Shown: positions 16,503 to 25,968 of the stretch, piece after piece
Layout: each line of letters opens with the position of its first letter
How positions within the stretch are numbered: the first letter of the stretch is position 1
Origin: Pleomorphomonas oryzae DSM 16300
GTDB lineage: Bacteria; Pseudomonadota; Alphaproteobacteria; Rhizobiales; Pleomorphomonadaceae
Length of the DNA stretch: 64,000 bases
Assembly (NCBI RefSeq): GCF_000422965.1
Contig: NZ_AUHB01000008.1
Location: 178,313 to 242,312 of the forward strand
Direction: 5' to 3'
Translations under genes and position numbers: made by a program
The notes under the pieces: model-generated
The model's input: the letters and a program-made list of their open reading frames with translations, nothing else
Database searches by the model: none
What the model was told of the DNA's origin: nothing

Positions 16503-17501
16503 TTACGGCTGGCCCGCCGCCAAGCGTTGCGCCCGTTGCCGCCTTTTGCTGGTGGCGTCGTCGAGAGCCAGGACCGTGTGGGCGTTGGCCGAGCTGGTGG
16601 CCAGCGTGTTGACGACACCGGTCCTGAGCGCTCCCAGAATGCCGGCCGCCTTGGTGTTTTCGCTGGCGATGGCGATGACGTTGGGGATGCGCCCGAGTTC
16701 ACCGATCGTCAATCCAATGATGCGGCCTTGCATCGGGGTCCGTGACTGATTGCCCTCGATGTCGATGAAATCGTAGCCCATCAAATCGCCAATGGTTCCC
16801 GACAGGCGCGCCTCGACGATCTCCTGCGGCGAGAACCATCCCATGCGAACCATGTTGCTGTCTTCACTGAGATCGCCAACCCCGATCAGCGCCATATCGG
16901 CCCGGCGGGCCCGGTCGAGTGTTTGCTTGATCGTATCGTTCTTCAAGAGCGCGGCGCGAATATCCGGGTTGGCAACCAGCGCCGGCGCATACAGCGTCTC
17001 GCTCTCACCGCCAAAGCGGGAGGCAAGGCGCCGGCAGATGTGATCCGGATTCATGAACTCGCCCGCCCTGAGCGAGCCACCGATGGCCGATACGAAGGTA
17101 ACCGCCTTCTGGGTGGGGGCAAAGATATTGTCGGCTACCGCACCCACATTGCGCCCCATGCCGACGGCCACGATCATGCCATCAAGCAGTGTCTTGTCGA
17201 GATAGTTGGCGACCAAATTGGCGAGCGCCGCCCGCTGGGCGTCCGGATCGCGGTTGTCGGCGGCAATCAGTACCCGGTCGATCCCGAAGCGCTTGACGAA
17301 TTCCTGTTCGAGTCGAAGGCTCAACGAAGGATGGGTTCGGACGGCAATCTCAACGATACCCTCATCGCGCGCCTGGCGGAGCAGCCTCCCGATCTTGGCG
17401 CGCGACATGTGATATTTGCGGGAGAGGGCTTCCTGCGTTTCTTGCTCGAGATAGTAGGCCGCGGCAATTTCGGTCAGAATGGTCAGCTCTGGATCGTTCA
17501 T
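16503..17501 (-). CDS. SorC-family sugar-binding transcriptional regulator
   Basis: 332 residues: N-terminal helix-turn-helix (IAAAYYLEQETQEALSRKYHMSRAKIGRLLRQARDEGIVEI), then a SorC/DeoR-like phosphosugar domain (VGMGRNVGAV, VSAIGGSLRAGEFMNP, IGVGDLSEDSNM). Brucella EryD, the erythritol regulator, belongs to this family. The start ATG 17501 fits the family N-terminus (MNDPELTILTEI). It sits between the polyol dehydrogenase and the chemoreceptor, and probably controls nearby polyol genes with a phosphorylated intermediate as ligand. Confidence 0.9.
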   Translation of the reverse strand: MNDPELTILTEIAAAYYLEQETQEALSRKYHMSRAKIGRLLRQARDEGIVEIAVRTHPSLSLRLEQEFVKRFGIDRVLIAADNRDPDAQRAALANLVANYLDKTLLDGMIVAVGMGRNVGAVADNIFAPTQKAVTFVSAIGGSLRAGEFMNPDHICRRLASRFGGESETLYAPALVANPDIRAALLKNDTIKQTLDRARRADMALIGVGDLSEDSNMVRMGWFSPQEIVEARLSGTIGDLMGYDFIDIEGNQSRTPMQGRIIGLTIGELGRIPNVIAIASENTKAAGILGALRTGVVNTLATSSANAHTVLALDDATSKRRQRAQRLAAGQP

Positions 17502-17666
17502 GGTCTCTGGCTCGTTCCATCCTGCAGCGCTTGCGACGCGGCGCCAGCCACCGCCGACGCGACCGCCAGACCGCCGATCGATGGTTGGTTCGTTCGGCTC
17601 GCCGGAACGGTGATTTAGCATATGGACGGGGCGTGATCAGCCCCGCCGACCGGCTTAGGGCGAAGG

Positions 17667-19361
17667 TCAAGCCGCCCGTATTTCTTCGACGAAGGCGCGC
17701 ACTTCCTCTCCGAGCTGAGCAGACTGCTGTTTTAGCTCTTCGGAAACGGACAGTACGTGTCGCGCCGCCGTGTCGGTGAGCTGCGAGGAATTGCCAACCT
17801 TTTCCAAGATCGTCGTTACTTCCGAGGCCGCCTCGGCGGCGCGTTGCGTATTCCGGGCAATTTCGGCCGTTGCCGAGCCCTGTTCTTCAACGGCGGAGGC
17901 AATGGACTGCGAGGAAAGTTCGATGGTGGACAGTGTCTGAACGATGCCGTCCATCGCCCGCTCCGCCGCGTCGGTCGCCGCTTTGATCTCTCCAATCTTG
18001 CCACCGATCTTCTCGGTTGCTCCCGTCGTCTGGTTCGCCAGTTCCTTGACCTCGGCGGCAACAATGGCAAAGCCGCGTCCAGCTTCTCCAGCTCTTGCCG
18101 CTTCGATGGCGGCGTTGAGCGCCAAGAGATTGGTCTGCGAGGCGATGTCGCTGATCATGCTGACCACCTCGCCGATCTCGTGCACCGCCGTCGACAGCAC
18201 CCTGACGCTGGAGACGCTGTCGCGAGCCTCTTCGGCTGCCTGGCTCGCCGTCAGCGACGAGCGCTCGACCAGCGATGCAATCTCCTGGATGGAAGCTGTG
18301 AGCTCCTCGGCGCTGGCAGCGACCGCATGGACATTCTGCGAGGCATGATCGGCGGACGACGATCCCTCCTGTCCATGCCGTGCCGTGTCGCTGGCAGTTC
18401 CCGTCAGATTGTTGGCCGAGTCGGCAAGCGCCATCGAAGAGGCGCCGAAGCCGGACACCATTTCCTGCGTTCGTTCGACAAAACGTTCGGCAAGCCTGGC
18501 GCGTTCGGCGATCACCGCCTGCTGACGGGCATCGATTTCTTTCTGGGCGGCTCGTTCGGCAACGCCGGCGGCCAAGGCACAGCGCAAGCCCTCGAGGCTC
18601 TCGGCGAGTGCACCCACTTCATCCTTGCGCTGATCGTGGGGAATGGAAAGGTCGTAATTGCCGCCTTCGATTTCGGCCATCAGGCCGAGCAGACGGCGCA
18701 GCGGCCGTGAAACCGTCCGGCTCATGAAGCCGATACCAACTGCCATCACCACGATGACGGCGAGCAACGTTCCGCCTGAGGCAAAGCCGATCGACAGCCA
18801 GGAATAGCCATTGTTGGCTTTCGACTCGGCCCGCACGTCCTTGAGCAGCAGATCGTTGAACCGGACGGCGGTCGCCTGGGTTTTCTCGATGGCCGGGGTG
18901 CAGGACTTCAGCATGTCACCGACGGCAGCAGTAACCTGCGCCCGATCGGGAGAGACCAATCTCTCCATGACGCTGCCGCAGGTCTCCAGGAAGAGCTTAT
19001 CGAGACTGGACCGGATCGCCTTCAATTCCGCTTCCTTGGCCGGTAGAGCCTTGGTGGCAGCGTCGATATATTTGTTGAAGTTCGAACGGCTGGTGGTTCG
19101 CAGCATCGCAGCCTCTTGATTCTGCTCCGGGCTGGAGGCCGCCGCGTTCTGATACATCGATGTTACGATGTCGGAGATCGCTCGATTGGCTCGTCCGACA
19201 TAATCGGCAGCAGCCACCGAGCCGTTGAGCAGGTCAGAATAACGCTGATCAACCATCAGCATGTTGACCGACGAATAGCCACTGCCGAGCAGCGCCATCA
19301 CGCCCAGCATGCCGACCAACAGGTTGGTCTTGACCATGAGCGAAGCGTTGACAATTCGCAT
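17667..19361 (-). CDS. Methyl-accepting chemotaxis protein
   Basis: 564 residues: TM1 (~10-30), a periplasmic four-helix-bundle domain (~31-190), TM2 (~195-218, [18 protein letters not shown]), HAMP (~220-275), and a signalling hairpin with the conserved tip [20 protein letters not shown]. No C-terminal CheR-binding pentapeptide is seen. ATG 19361 follows GGAAGGGGAG. Its position between the SorC gene and a sugar ABC operon suggests attraction to the same polyols, perhaps through the binding protein, which is inference. Confidence 0.93.
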   Translation of the reverse strand: MRIVNASLMVKTNLLVGMLGVMALLGSGYSSVNMLMVDQRYSDLLNGSVAAADYVGRANRAISDIVTSMYQNAAASSPEQNQEAAMLRTTSRSNFNKYIDAATKALPAKEAELKAIRSSLDKLFLETCGSVMERLVSPDRAQVTAAVGDMLKSCTPAIEKTQATAVRFNDLLLKDVRAESKANNGYSWLSIGFASGGTLLAVIVVMAVGIGFMSRTVSRPLRRLLGLMAEIEGGNYDLSIPHDQRKDEVGALAESLEGLRCALAAGVAERAAQKEIDARQQAVIAERARLAERFVERTQEMVSGFGASSMALADSANNLTGTASDTARHGQEGSSSADHASQNVHAVAASAEELTASIQEIASLVERSSLTASQAAEEARDSVSSVRVLSTAVHEIGEVVSMISDIASQTNLLALNAAIEAARAGEAGRGFAIVAAEVKELANQTTGATEKIGGKIGEIKAATDAAERAMDGIVQTLSTIELSSQSIASAVEEQGSATAEIARNTQRAAEAASEVTTILEKVGNSSQLTDTAARHVLSVSEELKQQSAQLGEEVRAFVEEIRAA

Positions 19362-20039
19362 GTTCTCTCCCCTTCCAGGACTTGCGCTCCCTTGAGACAG
19401 CGCTCCAAGCGGCCATCCCAAAGCAGGCCTCCTCTCAGAGGCCCGCCCTCTTCTCACCACCATCGTCGTGGTCGTTGATCGACCCGGCGCCTCGGCGATC
19501 ACAGGAAGCGACAAGACCGAATGGTCATTTCCCCTCGCCTTCTGACGGGAGTCGGCCAAGGGCTGTCACTTCACAGACGATAATATCACCATGAATATTG
19601 ATATAATTCTAACGTGATGACGATATGTGCGCTTGTTATGTTTGACAATGGAAGACGTCGATTGCCAATCGGGGCTTTGAGTCCCTACCCATCAGGTCAA
19701 GCGCCTCGATTGGTTGGTGGCCCTCAAACAATCAGCACCCGGCCACTCGCCATTGGCCAGCCTATTGACGGTCGCTTCATCGAAGTCATCCAACAATAAA
19801 AAGGCCCGCATCACCAAGGCGATGCGGGCATACGCCCTGGTTTCCGGGCCTGCATCACACACTGCACACCTCAGCAGTGTGACCGGCGTCGGTTTGGCCG
19901 TCTCCGGCTCCGCCGCTTCCTTCGGGGGAGCAAAGGCCGACGGAGCCGGACGACCCGAAAAACATGGCTTCTCGTTGGAGGGCCCTCCGGCCAAGTGGCG
20001 ACGTATCTCCGCGCACTCGACCGGAGGTCAGTTCAGTCG
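19362..20039. other. Intergenic region upstream of the chemoreceptor
   Basis: 678 bases with no convincing gene. It contains the AT-rich chemoreceptor promoter region near 19560-19645, with inverted repeat ATATCA-N10-TGATAT (19583-19604) and TTGTTATGTTT (19633-19643), and a minus-strand terminator at 19797-19829. A 100-codon minus-strand frame (19692-19994) crosses the terminator and looks spurious. Confidence 0.55.
19797..19829 (-). terminator. Rho-independent terminator of the first ABC operon
   Basis: On the minus strand GCCCGCATC and GATGCGGGC pair in a 9-bp stem (19804-19829), followed by TTTTT. It lies ~210 bases after the stop of the binding-protein gene (20040) and reads in its direction. 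Confidence 0.8.
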
Positions 20040-20987
20040 TTACTCGGAGAACACGAAGGGCGAGGTCATCTTGTCGACGTTGTCCTTGGTGATCAGGATG
20101 CAGTCATAGAGCTGCTTTTCGGTGTCGGCGCCGGTCTTGCCAGTCTTGATGAACTTGTCCGCCTGCTCGACGGCCTTCTGCGAGAAGACAGCCACCGGCT
20201 GAAGGACGGTGTACTGCAGTTCACCAGCCTTGATGGCGGCGACGGCGTCAGGCGAACCGTCGAAACCGCCCACCTTCACCTTGTCGAGCTTGCCGGCTTC
20301 CTTGAGGGCCGCGACCGCGCCGAGCGCCATCTCGTCGTTGCCGGAGATCACGCCGATGATGTCGGGGTGGGCCTGCAGCAGCGACTGCATCTTCTTGTAG
20401 CCCTGGGCGCGATCCCAGTTGGCCACTTCACGGCCGGCCTTGACGAGGTCGGGGTATTGGGTCAGCACGGTTTCGTAACCGTTGGACCGGGTGGCGGCGT
20501 TGTTATCGGCCGGGTTGCCGAAAAGCTCGACGTAATTACCCTTCTCGCCAACCATCTGCACCCACTGCTGGGCACCAATGGCCGCGCCCTGGGCGTTGTT
20601 GGAGACCAACTGTGCCTTGGCGAGACCTTCCTGGTTGATCTCGGCGTTCACCAGGAACACCGGAATGTTGGCAGCGATTGCCTTCTTGACGGCGCCCACC
20701 GAACCGTCGGCATTGGCCGGGTCGAGGATGATGGCCACCGACTTGTTGGTGATGGCGGTGTCGATCAGCGTGCTCTCGGTGTTGGTATCGCCCTTGTGCG
20801 CGGCGACGTTGGCGGTGTAGCCGAGCTTCTCGGCGGTCGCCTTGGCCACTTCACCTTCGGTGAACCAGTAGGGGTTGGCCGGGTCAGTGACGATAACGGA
20901 GATGAGGCCGTCGGCGTAGGCGTAGCCACTCATCAGAGGGGCTGCGGCAGCGGCGGCCAAGAGCACGCGGCGGAAGGCTTTAGGCAT
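20040..20987 (-). CDS. Periplasmic sugar-binding protein, ribose type (ABC system 1)
   Basis: 315 residues with a Sec signal peptide (MPKAFRRVLLAAAAAAPLMSGYAYA) and a periplasmic-binding-protein type I fold (LISVIVTDPANPYWF at the first strand, VISGNDEMALGAVAALKEAG near the hinge, VGGFDGSPDAVAAI). It captures a sugar or polyol in the periplasm. Last gene of the DUF2291-ATPase-permease-binding protein operon. The combination with DUF2291 is similar to the rhizobial erythritol transporter operon, so a tetritol or pentitol is a fair guess. Confidence 0.9.
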   Translation of the reverse strand: MPKAFRRVLLAAAAAAPLMSGYAYADGLISVIVTDPANPYWFTEGEVAKATAEKLGYTANVAAHKGDTNTESTLIDTAITNKSVAIILDPANADGSVGAVKKAIAANIPVFLVNAEINQEGLAKAQLVSNNAQGAAIGAQQWVQMVGEKGNYVELFGNPADNNAATRSNGYETVLTQYPDLVKAGREVANWDRAQGYKKMQSLLQAHPDIIGVISGNDEMALGAVAALKEAGKLDKVKVGGFDGSPDAVAAIKAGELQYTVLQPVAVFSQKAVEQADKFIKTGKTGADTEKQLYDCILITKDNVDKMTSPFVFSE

Positions 20988-21088
20988 GTTTCACTCCCTA
21001 GGTTGTTTTTCGCGCCAGACAGGCAACGAAGCTTTCCGCCCAGGCATTTTCCTCCGGCCTGGAGCAGAGAAGAGCGTAAGGACGGTGG

Positions 21089-22129
21089 TCAGAGACGTTT
21101 GCCACCGTACTGAAGACTATTGAGCAACACGGCGAGCACGATGACCGCACCGGTGAATACGGTCTGCCAGTAGGCAGAGACGCCGATGATCACCAGACCA
21201 TCCGACAGGAAGCCGATGACGAAGGCGCCAAGCATGGTCCCGCGCACGTTGCCACGACCGCCATTCAGCGAAGCGCCACCAATCACCACCGCCGCGATGG
21301 CAATCATCTCGTAGGTGAAACCGGCGGTCGGACCGGCTGAGGTCAGCTGCGATGACAGAACCAGTCCAGCCACCGACGACAGCATTCCGGAGAGGGCGTA
21401 GACGCAGATGTGAACAAACGGGACCGGCACGCCTGACAGCTCGGCGGCGCGCTGATTGCCGCCGGTGGCGTAGATCCAGCGGCCGAAGGCGCTGCGGGCC
21501 AGAATGATACCGAAGATGGCGGCCAGCAAAGCGAGGATGATCACGCTGACCGGAATACCGAACAGACGGTTGAAGCCCAGCCAGTCGAACCCGGTGTTGC
21601 CGTAGGTCTCGTTGCCACCGAGGTTGTTGTAGGTGAGGCCGTTGGTGATCAGCAGTGCTATGCCGCGGGCGACATAGAGGATGCCCAGCGTGGCGACGAA
21701 GGACGGAACACGCAGATAAGCGACAAGAACACCGGTGATCGAGCCAAGGAAGGCGCCGAAGGCCAGCGTCATCAGCGTCACGGCCCAAACGGGTGGATAG
21801 AGAATGACGCCAAACGCGTTGAAGGTGACGCCCTGCATCAGGAAGCCGGCGATGATGCCGGCAAGGCCGAGCACCGAGCCGACCGACAGATCGATGCCGC
21901 CGGTCAGGATCACCAGGAGCATGCCGATGGCCAGAATGCCATAGATCGCCACATGCGACGACATGATGAGTAGATTGCTGATCGTCAAATAGTTCGGCGA
22001 CATCAGCGAGAAGAAGATGATGATAACCAGAAGAGCGCCAAAAGCACGGCCTTCGATGAGAAGGTTGGCTATGTTGATCTTCGGCTTGGCAGCGGTCGGG
22101 TTCATTTTTGAAACATCTGTGCTAGACAT
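21089..22129 (-). CDS. Sugar ABC transporter permease, RbsC type (system 1)
   Basis: 346 residues, 8-10 hydrophobic segments, with the family hallmark LVILTGGIDLSVGSVLGLAG and AIAAVVIGGASLNGGRG. ATG 22129 has AGGA at a good spacing; an in-frame GTG at 22147 is the alternative. It follows the ATPase gene directly and forms the membrane channel of ABC system 1. Confidence 0.9.
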   Translation of the reverse strand: MSSTDVSKMNPTAAKPKINIANLLIEGRAFGALLVIIIFFSLMSPNYLTISNLLIMSSHVAIYGILAIGMLLVILTGGIDLSVGSVLGLAGIIAGFLMQGVTFNAFGVILYPPVWAVTLMTLAFGAFLGSITGVLVAYLRVPSFVATLGILYVARGIALLITNGLTYNNLGGNETYGNTGFDWLGFNRLFGIPVSVIILALLAAIFGIILARSAFGRWIYATGGNQRAAELSGVPVPFVHICVYALSGMLSSVAGLVLSSQLTSAGPTAGFTYEMIAIAAVVIGGASLNGGRGNVRGTMLGAFVIGFLSDGLVIIGVSAYWQTVFTGAVIVLAVLLNSLQYGGKRL

Positions 22130-22153
22130 CAACGTTGTCCTGCTCACTGGACT

Positions 22154-23698
22154 CTAGTGGACAACGGCTTCACCCGAAGCCGCCATAATTCGTGCTTTGG
22201 TCACGTCTGAGCCGAACTCGGCCGAGATCTTGCCCTTGTGCATGACGATGATGCGATGAGCGACGCTCAGGCATTCGCCGACTTCCGAAGTCGTGTAGAG
22301 AACGGCAAGTCCCTCGCGAGCACCCTCGGCAAGCAGGCGGAAAACCTCTGCCTTAGCGCCGATGTCGATGCCACGGCTCGGTTCGTCGAGCAGGATGGCC
22401 TTCGGGTTGGTCGACCACATCTTGCCGATGACCACCTTCTGCTGGTTGCCGCCGGACAGCGAACCAATCAGGTGATCGGGCGAGCCCGCCTTGACTGTGG
22501 TGCGGCGAATGGCGTTGTCGACATGCTCGCGTTCAAGCCGCTTGGACGTGAACAGCCCCCTAACGAGACGCCGCAGGTTGGCGAGCGAGAGATTTTGGCC
22601 GATGGTCATGGTTTGCACCAAACCATCGCGTTGACGGTCCTCGGGGACCAGCACCAGGCCCTCGGCGATCCGTTCGGCGATGCTGGTGCGGGTGATGTCG
22701 CGGCCGTTGAGTTCGACCCTGCCATGCCGAGCAACAAGTCGCCCAGCCAGGCATTCGAGCAGTTCGGTACGCCCCGCCCCCATCAGGCCGTAGATGCAGA
22801 CGATCTCTCCGGCACGGACATCAAGCGACAGTTCGTCGACCAGCTTCTGATTGCCGGTCGCATCCGCCACCGTGACCTCATCGACCTTGAGCACGACGTC
22901 ACCGAACGGATAGCCCGTCGGTGGAGATCCGAGATTGAAATGCTCGCCAACCATGTGACGGACGATCCACTCGAGATCGATATCCTCGCGCGGAGCGTAG
23001 GCCGTCATGTTGCCGTCGCGCAGAACCACGGCGTGATCGGTGATCTGCAGCGCTTCCTCGAGATGATGGGAAATGTAGACGATCGACACCCCCTTCGCCT
23101 TCAGGTCGCGGATCACCTTGAACAGAACTTCCACTTCGGAAGCCGAAAGCGCGGAGGTCGGCTCATCCATGATGAGGATGCGGCTATTGACCGATAGCGC
23201 ACGGGCAATCTCGACGATCTGCTGCTGGCCGAGGCGAAGGTCTTCGACCTTGGTTCGCGGATCGATGTTTTCCTCGAGTTCGGTGAGCAGCAGACGGCAC
23301 TGCCGCTCTTCCTCGGCAAAGTCCACACCCTTCATGGTGCGGATTTCGCGGCCCATGAAGATATTGTCACGCACCGTCATGTTCGGCGCGAGGCTGAGTT
23401 CCTGGTGGATGATGGAAATGCCGTGGTTGCGCGCATCGGTCGAGGAGTCAAATTCGATCGGGTTGCCATCAAGAATGATCGTGCCGGAGGTCGGCTTGTA
23501 GACACCCGACAGGATCTTCATCAGCGTCGACTTGCCCGCACCATTTTCGCCGAACAGGGCGGTAACCTGACCGCTCCGAACATCGAAGTTGACGCCCTTG
23601 AGCGCCTGAATGCTGCCGAATATCTTGGCAACGTTGCGCGCGCTCAGAACAATTTCAGACGTTTCCGGCTCGGCAACGGGGATGACGGATGTGTCCAC
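22154..23698 (-). CDS. Sugar ABC transporter ATPase, two-domain (system 1)
   Basis: 514 residues with two ABC domains, as in RbsA/XylG. Domain 1: Walker A GENGAGKST, signature LRLGQQQIVEIARAL, Walker B ILIMDEPTSAL. Domain 2: degenerate Walker A GLMGAGRTE, signature SLSGGNQQKVVIGKM, Walker B ILLDEPSRGIDIGAK. GTG 23698 follows GGAGG and starts 2 bases after the DUF2291 stop, so the two are coupled. It drives the system 1 permease. Confidence 0.93.
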   Translation of the reverse strand: MDTSVIPVAEPETSEIVLSARNVAKIFGSIQALKGVNFDVRSGQVTALFGENGAGKSTLMKILSGVYKPTSGTIILDGNPIEFDSSTDARNHGISIIHQELSLAPNMTVRDNIFMGREIRTMKGVDFAEEERQCRLLLTELEENIDPRTKVEDLRLGQQQIVEIARALSVNSRILIMDEPTSALSASEVEVLFKVIRDLKAKGVSIVYISHHLEEALQITDHAVVLRDGNMTAYAPREDIDLEWIVRHMVGEHFNLGSPPTGYPFGDVVLKVDEVTVADATGNQKLVDELSLDVRAGEIVCIYGLMGAGRTELLECLAGRLVARHGRVELNGRDITRTSIAERIAEGLVLVPEDRQRDGLVQTMTIGQNLSLANLRRLVRGLFTSKRLEREHVDNAIRRTTVKAGSPDHLIGSLSGGNQQKVVIGKMWSTNPKAILLDEPSRGIDIGAKAEVFRLLAEGAREGLAVLYTTSEVGECLSVAHRIIVMHKGKISAEFGSDVTKARIMAASGEAVVH

Positions 23699-23699
23699 T

Positions 23700-24380
23700 T
23701 TATTGGACCTCCAGGCGCACCGGCGTCACCAGCCAGCTCTTGGGATTGATCAACCGAAACGCTCCGACCACGTTCACTTTCTTGCCAGCCAGCGCGCTGG
23801 TATCGACCGCAGAAAGAACCGTCTTCTTCATCTCGTTGTTGAGGGCAGAGCCGGCGTTCTGGTACTCGATCTGATTGGTGAACTGCCCGAAGTTGACGGT
23901 GCCGGTCGCATCCCGCAGTTCCGTGCCGTTGATGGCGGGGCCGGTCTGGATGCGGATCTTCACATCCGGCAAATCGGCAACCGTGACTTCATAAAGTCCG
24001 GAAGCTTGGCGCTCGCCGGCGACACCGACAAATTTCACGGAGAACACCGGTCCCGAACCGCCGGCAATGCCGTATTTCGAAACCGCTTCATTCTTGTTGG
24101 CAAGAATGGCCTGTTGCAGGGTCGCCGCTTCGACGGCGCGCGCCTCGATCGCCGCCTTGATCTCAGGAAAGGCCTTGGTGCCATATACGGCTGCCGAGAA
24201 GGCGGCCTGACGCAAATCCTCCGACGAGCCTATCCGCACGACCTTGGTGTCCAGTGCGATGGCCAGAATGACAACAACGACGCCGCCGAGCAGCGCAAAG
24301 CGACGCCACTTCGGCCGTCCGGACGGCGAGGCACCGCCCGTCTTCATCTCCATGATTGACGCATACGCCTTGTTGATCAT
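23700..24380 (-). CDS. DUF2291 family periplasmic protein
   Basis: 226 residues: a cytoplasmic N-terminus (~30 residues), one membrane anchor (FALLGGVVVVILAIAL), then a periplasmic domain with the family's AAVYGTKAFPEIKAAI and NQIEYQNAGSALNNEMKK motifs. DUF2291 proteins are found beside ribose-type ABC operons in Proteobacteria, including erythritol loci, and their role is unknown; an accessory to the binding protein or a periplasmic sugar-handling protein is possible. First gene of the operon, downstream of the promoter at 24570-24618. A start at 24353 or 24347 is also possible. Confidence 0.82.
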   Translation of the reverse strand: MINKAYASIMEMKTGGASPSGRPKWRRFALLGGVVVVILAIALDTKVVRIGSSEDLRQAAFSAAVYGTKAFPEIKAAIEARAVEAATLQQAILANKNEAVSKYGIAGGSGPVFSVKFVGVAGERQASGLYEVTVADLPDVKIRIQTGPAINGTELRDATGTVNFGQFTNQIEYQNAGSALNNEMKKTVLSAVDTSALAGKKVNVVGAFRLINPKSWLVTPVRLEVQ

Positions 24381-24569
24381 CGCCTAAGAACCCCGAGCGT
24401 TAACGATCACACTAGGGCTGGTTGGAAGCGGCGCATTTGCCGGCACCATTCCGGCAGCCGAGACATGCCCTCTCGATCACGATGCCGACCATCGGCTTCG
24501 CAATTGGAATGTCTTGATTTCCTCCCAGTCGACGCGCCTCGGACTATCCTCGCCACCGAGCGTGTGATC

Positions 24570-24618
24570 TGTTGTTATTTTGATCAAACCATACGGCAAG
24601 CGTAACATGGATGTCAAT
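24570..24618 (-). promoter_or_regulatory. Promoter with operator of ABC operon 1
   Basis: Minus-strand -35 TTGACA (24617-24612), 18-base spacer, -10 TATGGT (24593-24588). Immediately downstream, overlapping +1, is the element TGTTGTTATTTTGATCAAA (plus strand 24570-24588), which is identical in the second ABC promoter. Placement suggests repression. Confidence 0.65.
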
Positions 24619-24666
24619 GACATATGTTTATTTTATACCACAAACATGTTCTTTTAGGGTGAACCA

Positions 24667-24689
24667 GTGCGATAAATCGCATATCGCAC
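24667..24689. repeat. Inverted repeat
   Basis: GTGCGATA-N7-TATCGCAC, perfect 8-bp arms, lying ~50 bases upstream of the -35 box of ABC operon 1. Possible activator site or a second operator. Confidence 0.5.
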
Positions 24690-25122
24690 GCTTGGCGGGA
24701 AAGGCTTCCGGGTTCGCCCAATCCGAGAAATAATGCATTTTAAACAATGGTATGATGGAAGTTCGGCCTCGTGACTTGATGGAGTCGGCCGACGGCCGCT
24801 TTCCCTCGCACCGATGCATCATGAAACGTAACAACATCCCTTGCCCAGTGCCGACCGGTCAAGAGGCCTGTCCTGGCCGGATCGCTGCAACGATAGTCTG
24901 CATCACCGGACCTCGTTTTGGCGTGGTGCCGTCGTGAGGAAACAGCCGCACGTGACGACGACTCGCAGTGATAAGCTCCAGCGCCTGGACATGAACAACG
25001 GCCCGGTGGCGCACTGAAGCGCCGATCGGACCGTTGCAAATGAGCCCCAATCGCCCAGGCGGTCAGGTATCGCGTTGCCTGCCCCGATGGAACAACCCGT
25101 TCCGTCGAGCGGCGGTCGAAAT

Positions 25123-25893
25123 TCAGACGATGGTGTAGCCGCCATCGATCAGCAGGTCGGCACCGGTGATCATGTCGGCGCCGCTGGAAGCGAGAAACAC
25201 GGCGGCGGCGGCAACCTCCTCGGGCAGGGCAAAACGCCCAATGGGAATGCGCGTCTTGAGCGCTTCGCCCTTGGGATTATCCCAGGCCTTCTTGCCCAGA
25301 TCGGTGAGGACGACGGTCGGCGACAGCGTATTGACGTTGATGCCGTACTTGCCCCACTCGGCAGCCAGGACCTTGCTGAGGCCGATGACGCCGAACTTCG
25401 ACGCGCAATAGGACACATGCTGGTCGATGGCCACCGTACCGGCCTGCGAGGCCATGTTGATGATCTTGCCACCGCGACCGGCCTTGATCATCGCCTTGCC
25501 GGCAGCCTGCGACATATAGAAGGTGCCGGACAGGTTGACTGCAATGGTCTGCTGCCAATAGTCGCGCGGCAGTTCCTCGGCCGGGGCGAGCTGAACGATG
25601 CCGGCGCTGTTGACCATGATGTCGATATGTCCGAACGCCTTCTCGGCGGCGACGATCACCTGTTCGGCGGACTCTGGATTGGAAACATCGCAGACGAAGG
25701 CCTTCGCACCATTGCCGAGCGTATCGGCCTTGGCCTTGGCAATCTTTTCATTGATGTCGATGACACCGACCGTTGCTCCCTTGGCGGCGAAGGCAGAGGC
25801 GATGGCGCTGCCAATGCCAGAGCCACTGCCGGTGACAAGCGCAACCTTACCGGTCAGAGAGAAGCTAAGATCAATGTTGCTGGACTCGGTCAT
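25123..25893 (-). CDS. SDR polyol dehydrogenase (D-threitol dehydrogenase-like)
   Basis: 256 residues, classical short-chain dehydrogenase: cofactor motif TGSGSGIGSAIA (SDR GxxxGxG), acidic VIDIN strand end favouring NAD, NSAG, catalytic Ser in INMASQAGT, and YCASK (Tyr-x-x-x-Lys). It oxidises an alcohol, and in this operon with a sugar ABC transporter a polyol is expected. Mycobacterial D-threitol dehydrogenase belongs to this type. It is the last gene after the binding protein (75-base spacing). D-threitol as substrate is inference; other tetritols or pentitols are possible. Confidence 0.85.
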   Translation of the reverse strand: MTESSNIDLSFSLTGKVALVTGSGSGIGSAIASAFAAKGATVGVIDINEKIAKAKADTLGNGAKAFVCDVSNPESAEQVIVAAEKAFGHIDIMVNSAGIVQLAPAEELPRDYWQQTIAVNLSGTFYMSQAAGKAMIKAGRGGKIINMASQAGTVAIDQHVSYCASKFGVIGLSKVLAAEWGKYGINVNTLSPTVVLTDLGKKAWDNPKGEALKTRIPIGRFALPEEVAAAAVFLASSGADMITGADLLIDGGYTIV

Positions 25894-25968
25894 GACTGTC
25901 CTCGATTCAAGGTGAGGGGCGGCGGCCCGCCCCTCCCGTCGTTGGTCTGTTCAAGCTAAATTCTCAAA

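Larger units (their letters stand above)
24381..25122. other. Intergenic region between ABC operons
   Basis: 742 bases. It holds the promoter of the DUF2291-ABC operon (24570-24618) and an inverted repeat at 24667-24689. The rest up to the SDR stop shows no convincing ORF or clear terminator. Confidence 0.55.

Noticed and set aside
19692..19994. Minus-strand 100-codon frame in the gap before the chemoreceptor
   Set aside because: It reads through the rho-independent terminator at 19797-19829 and has no family resemblance.
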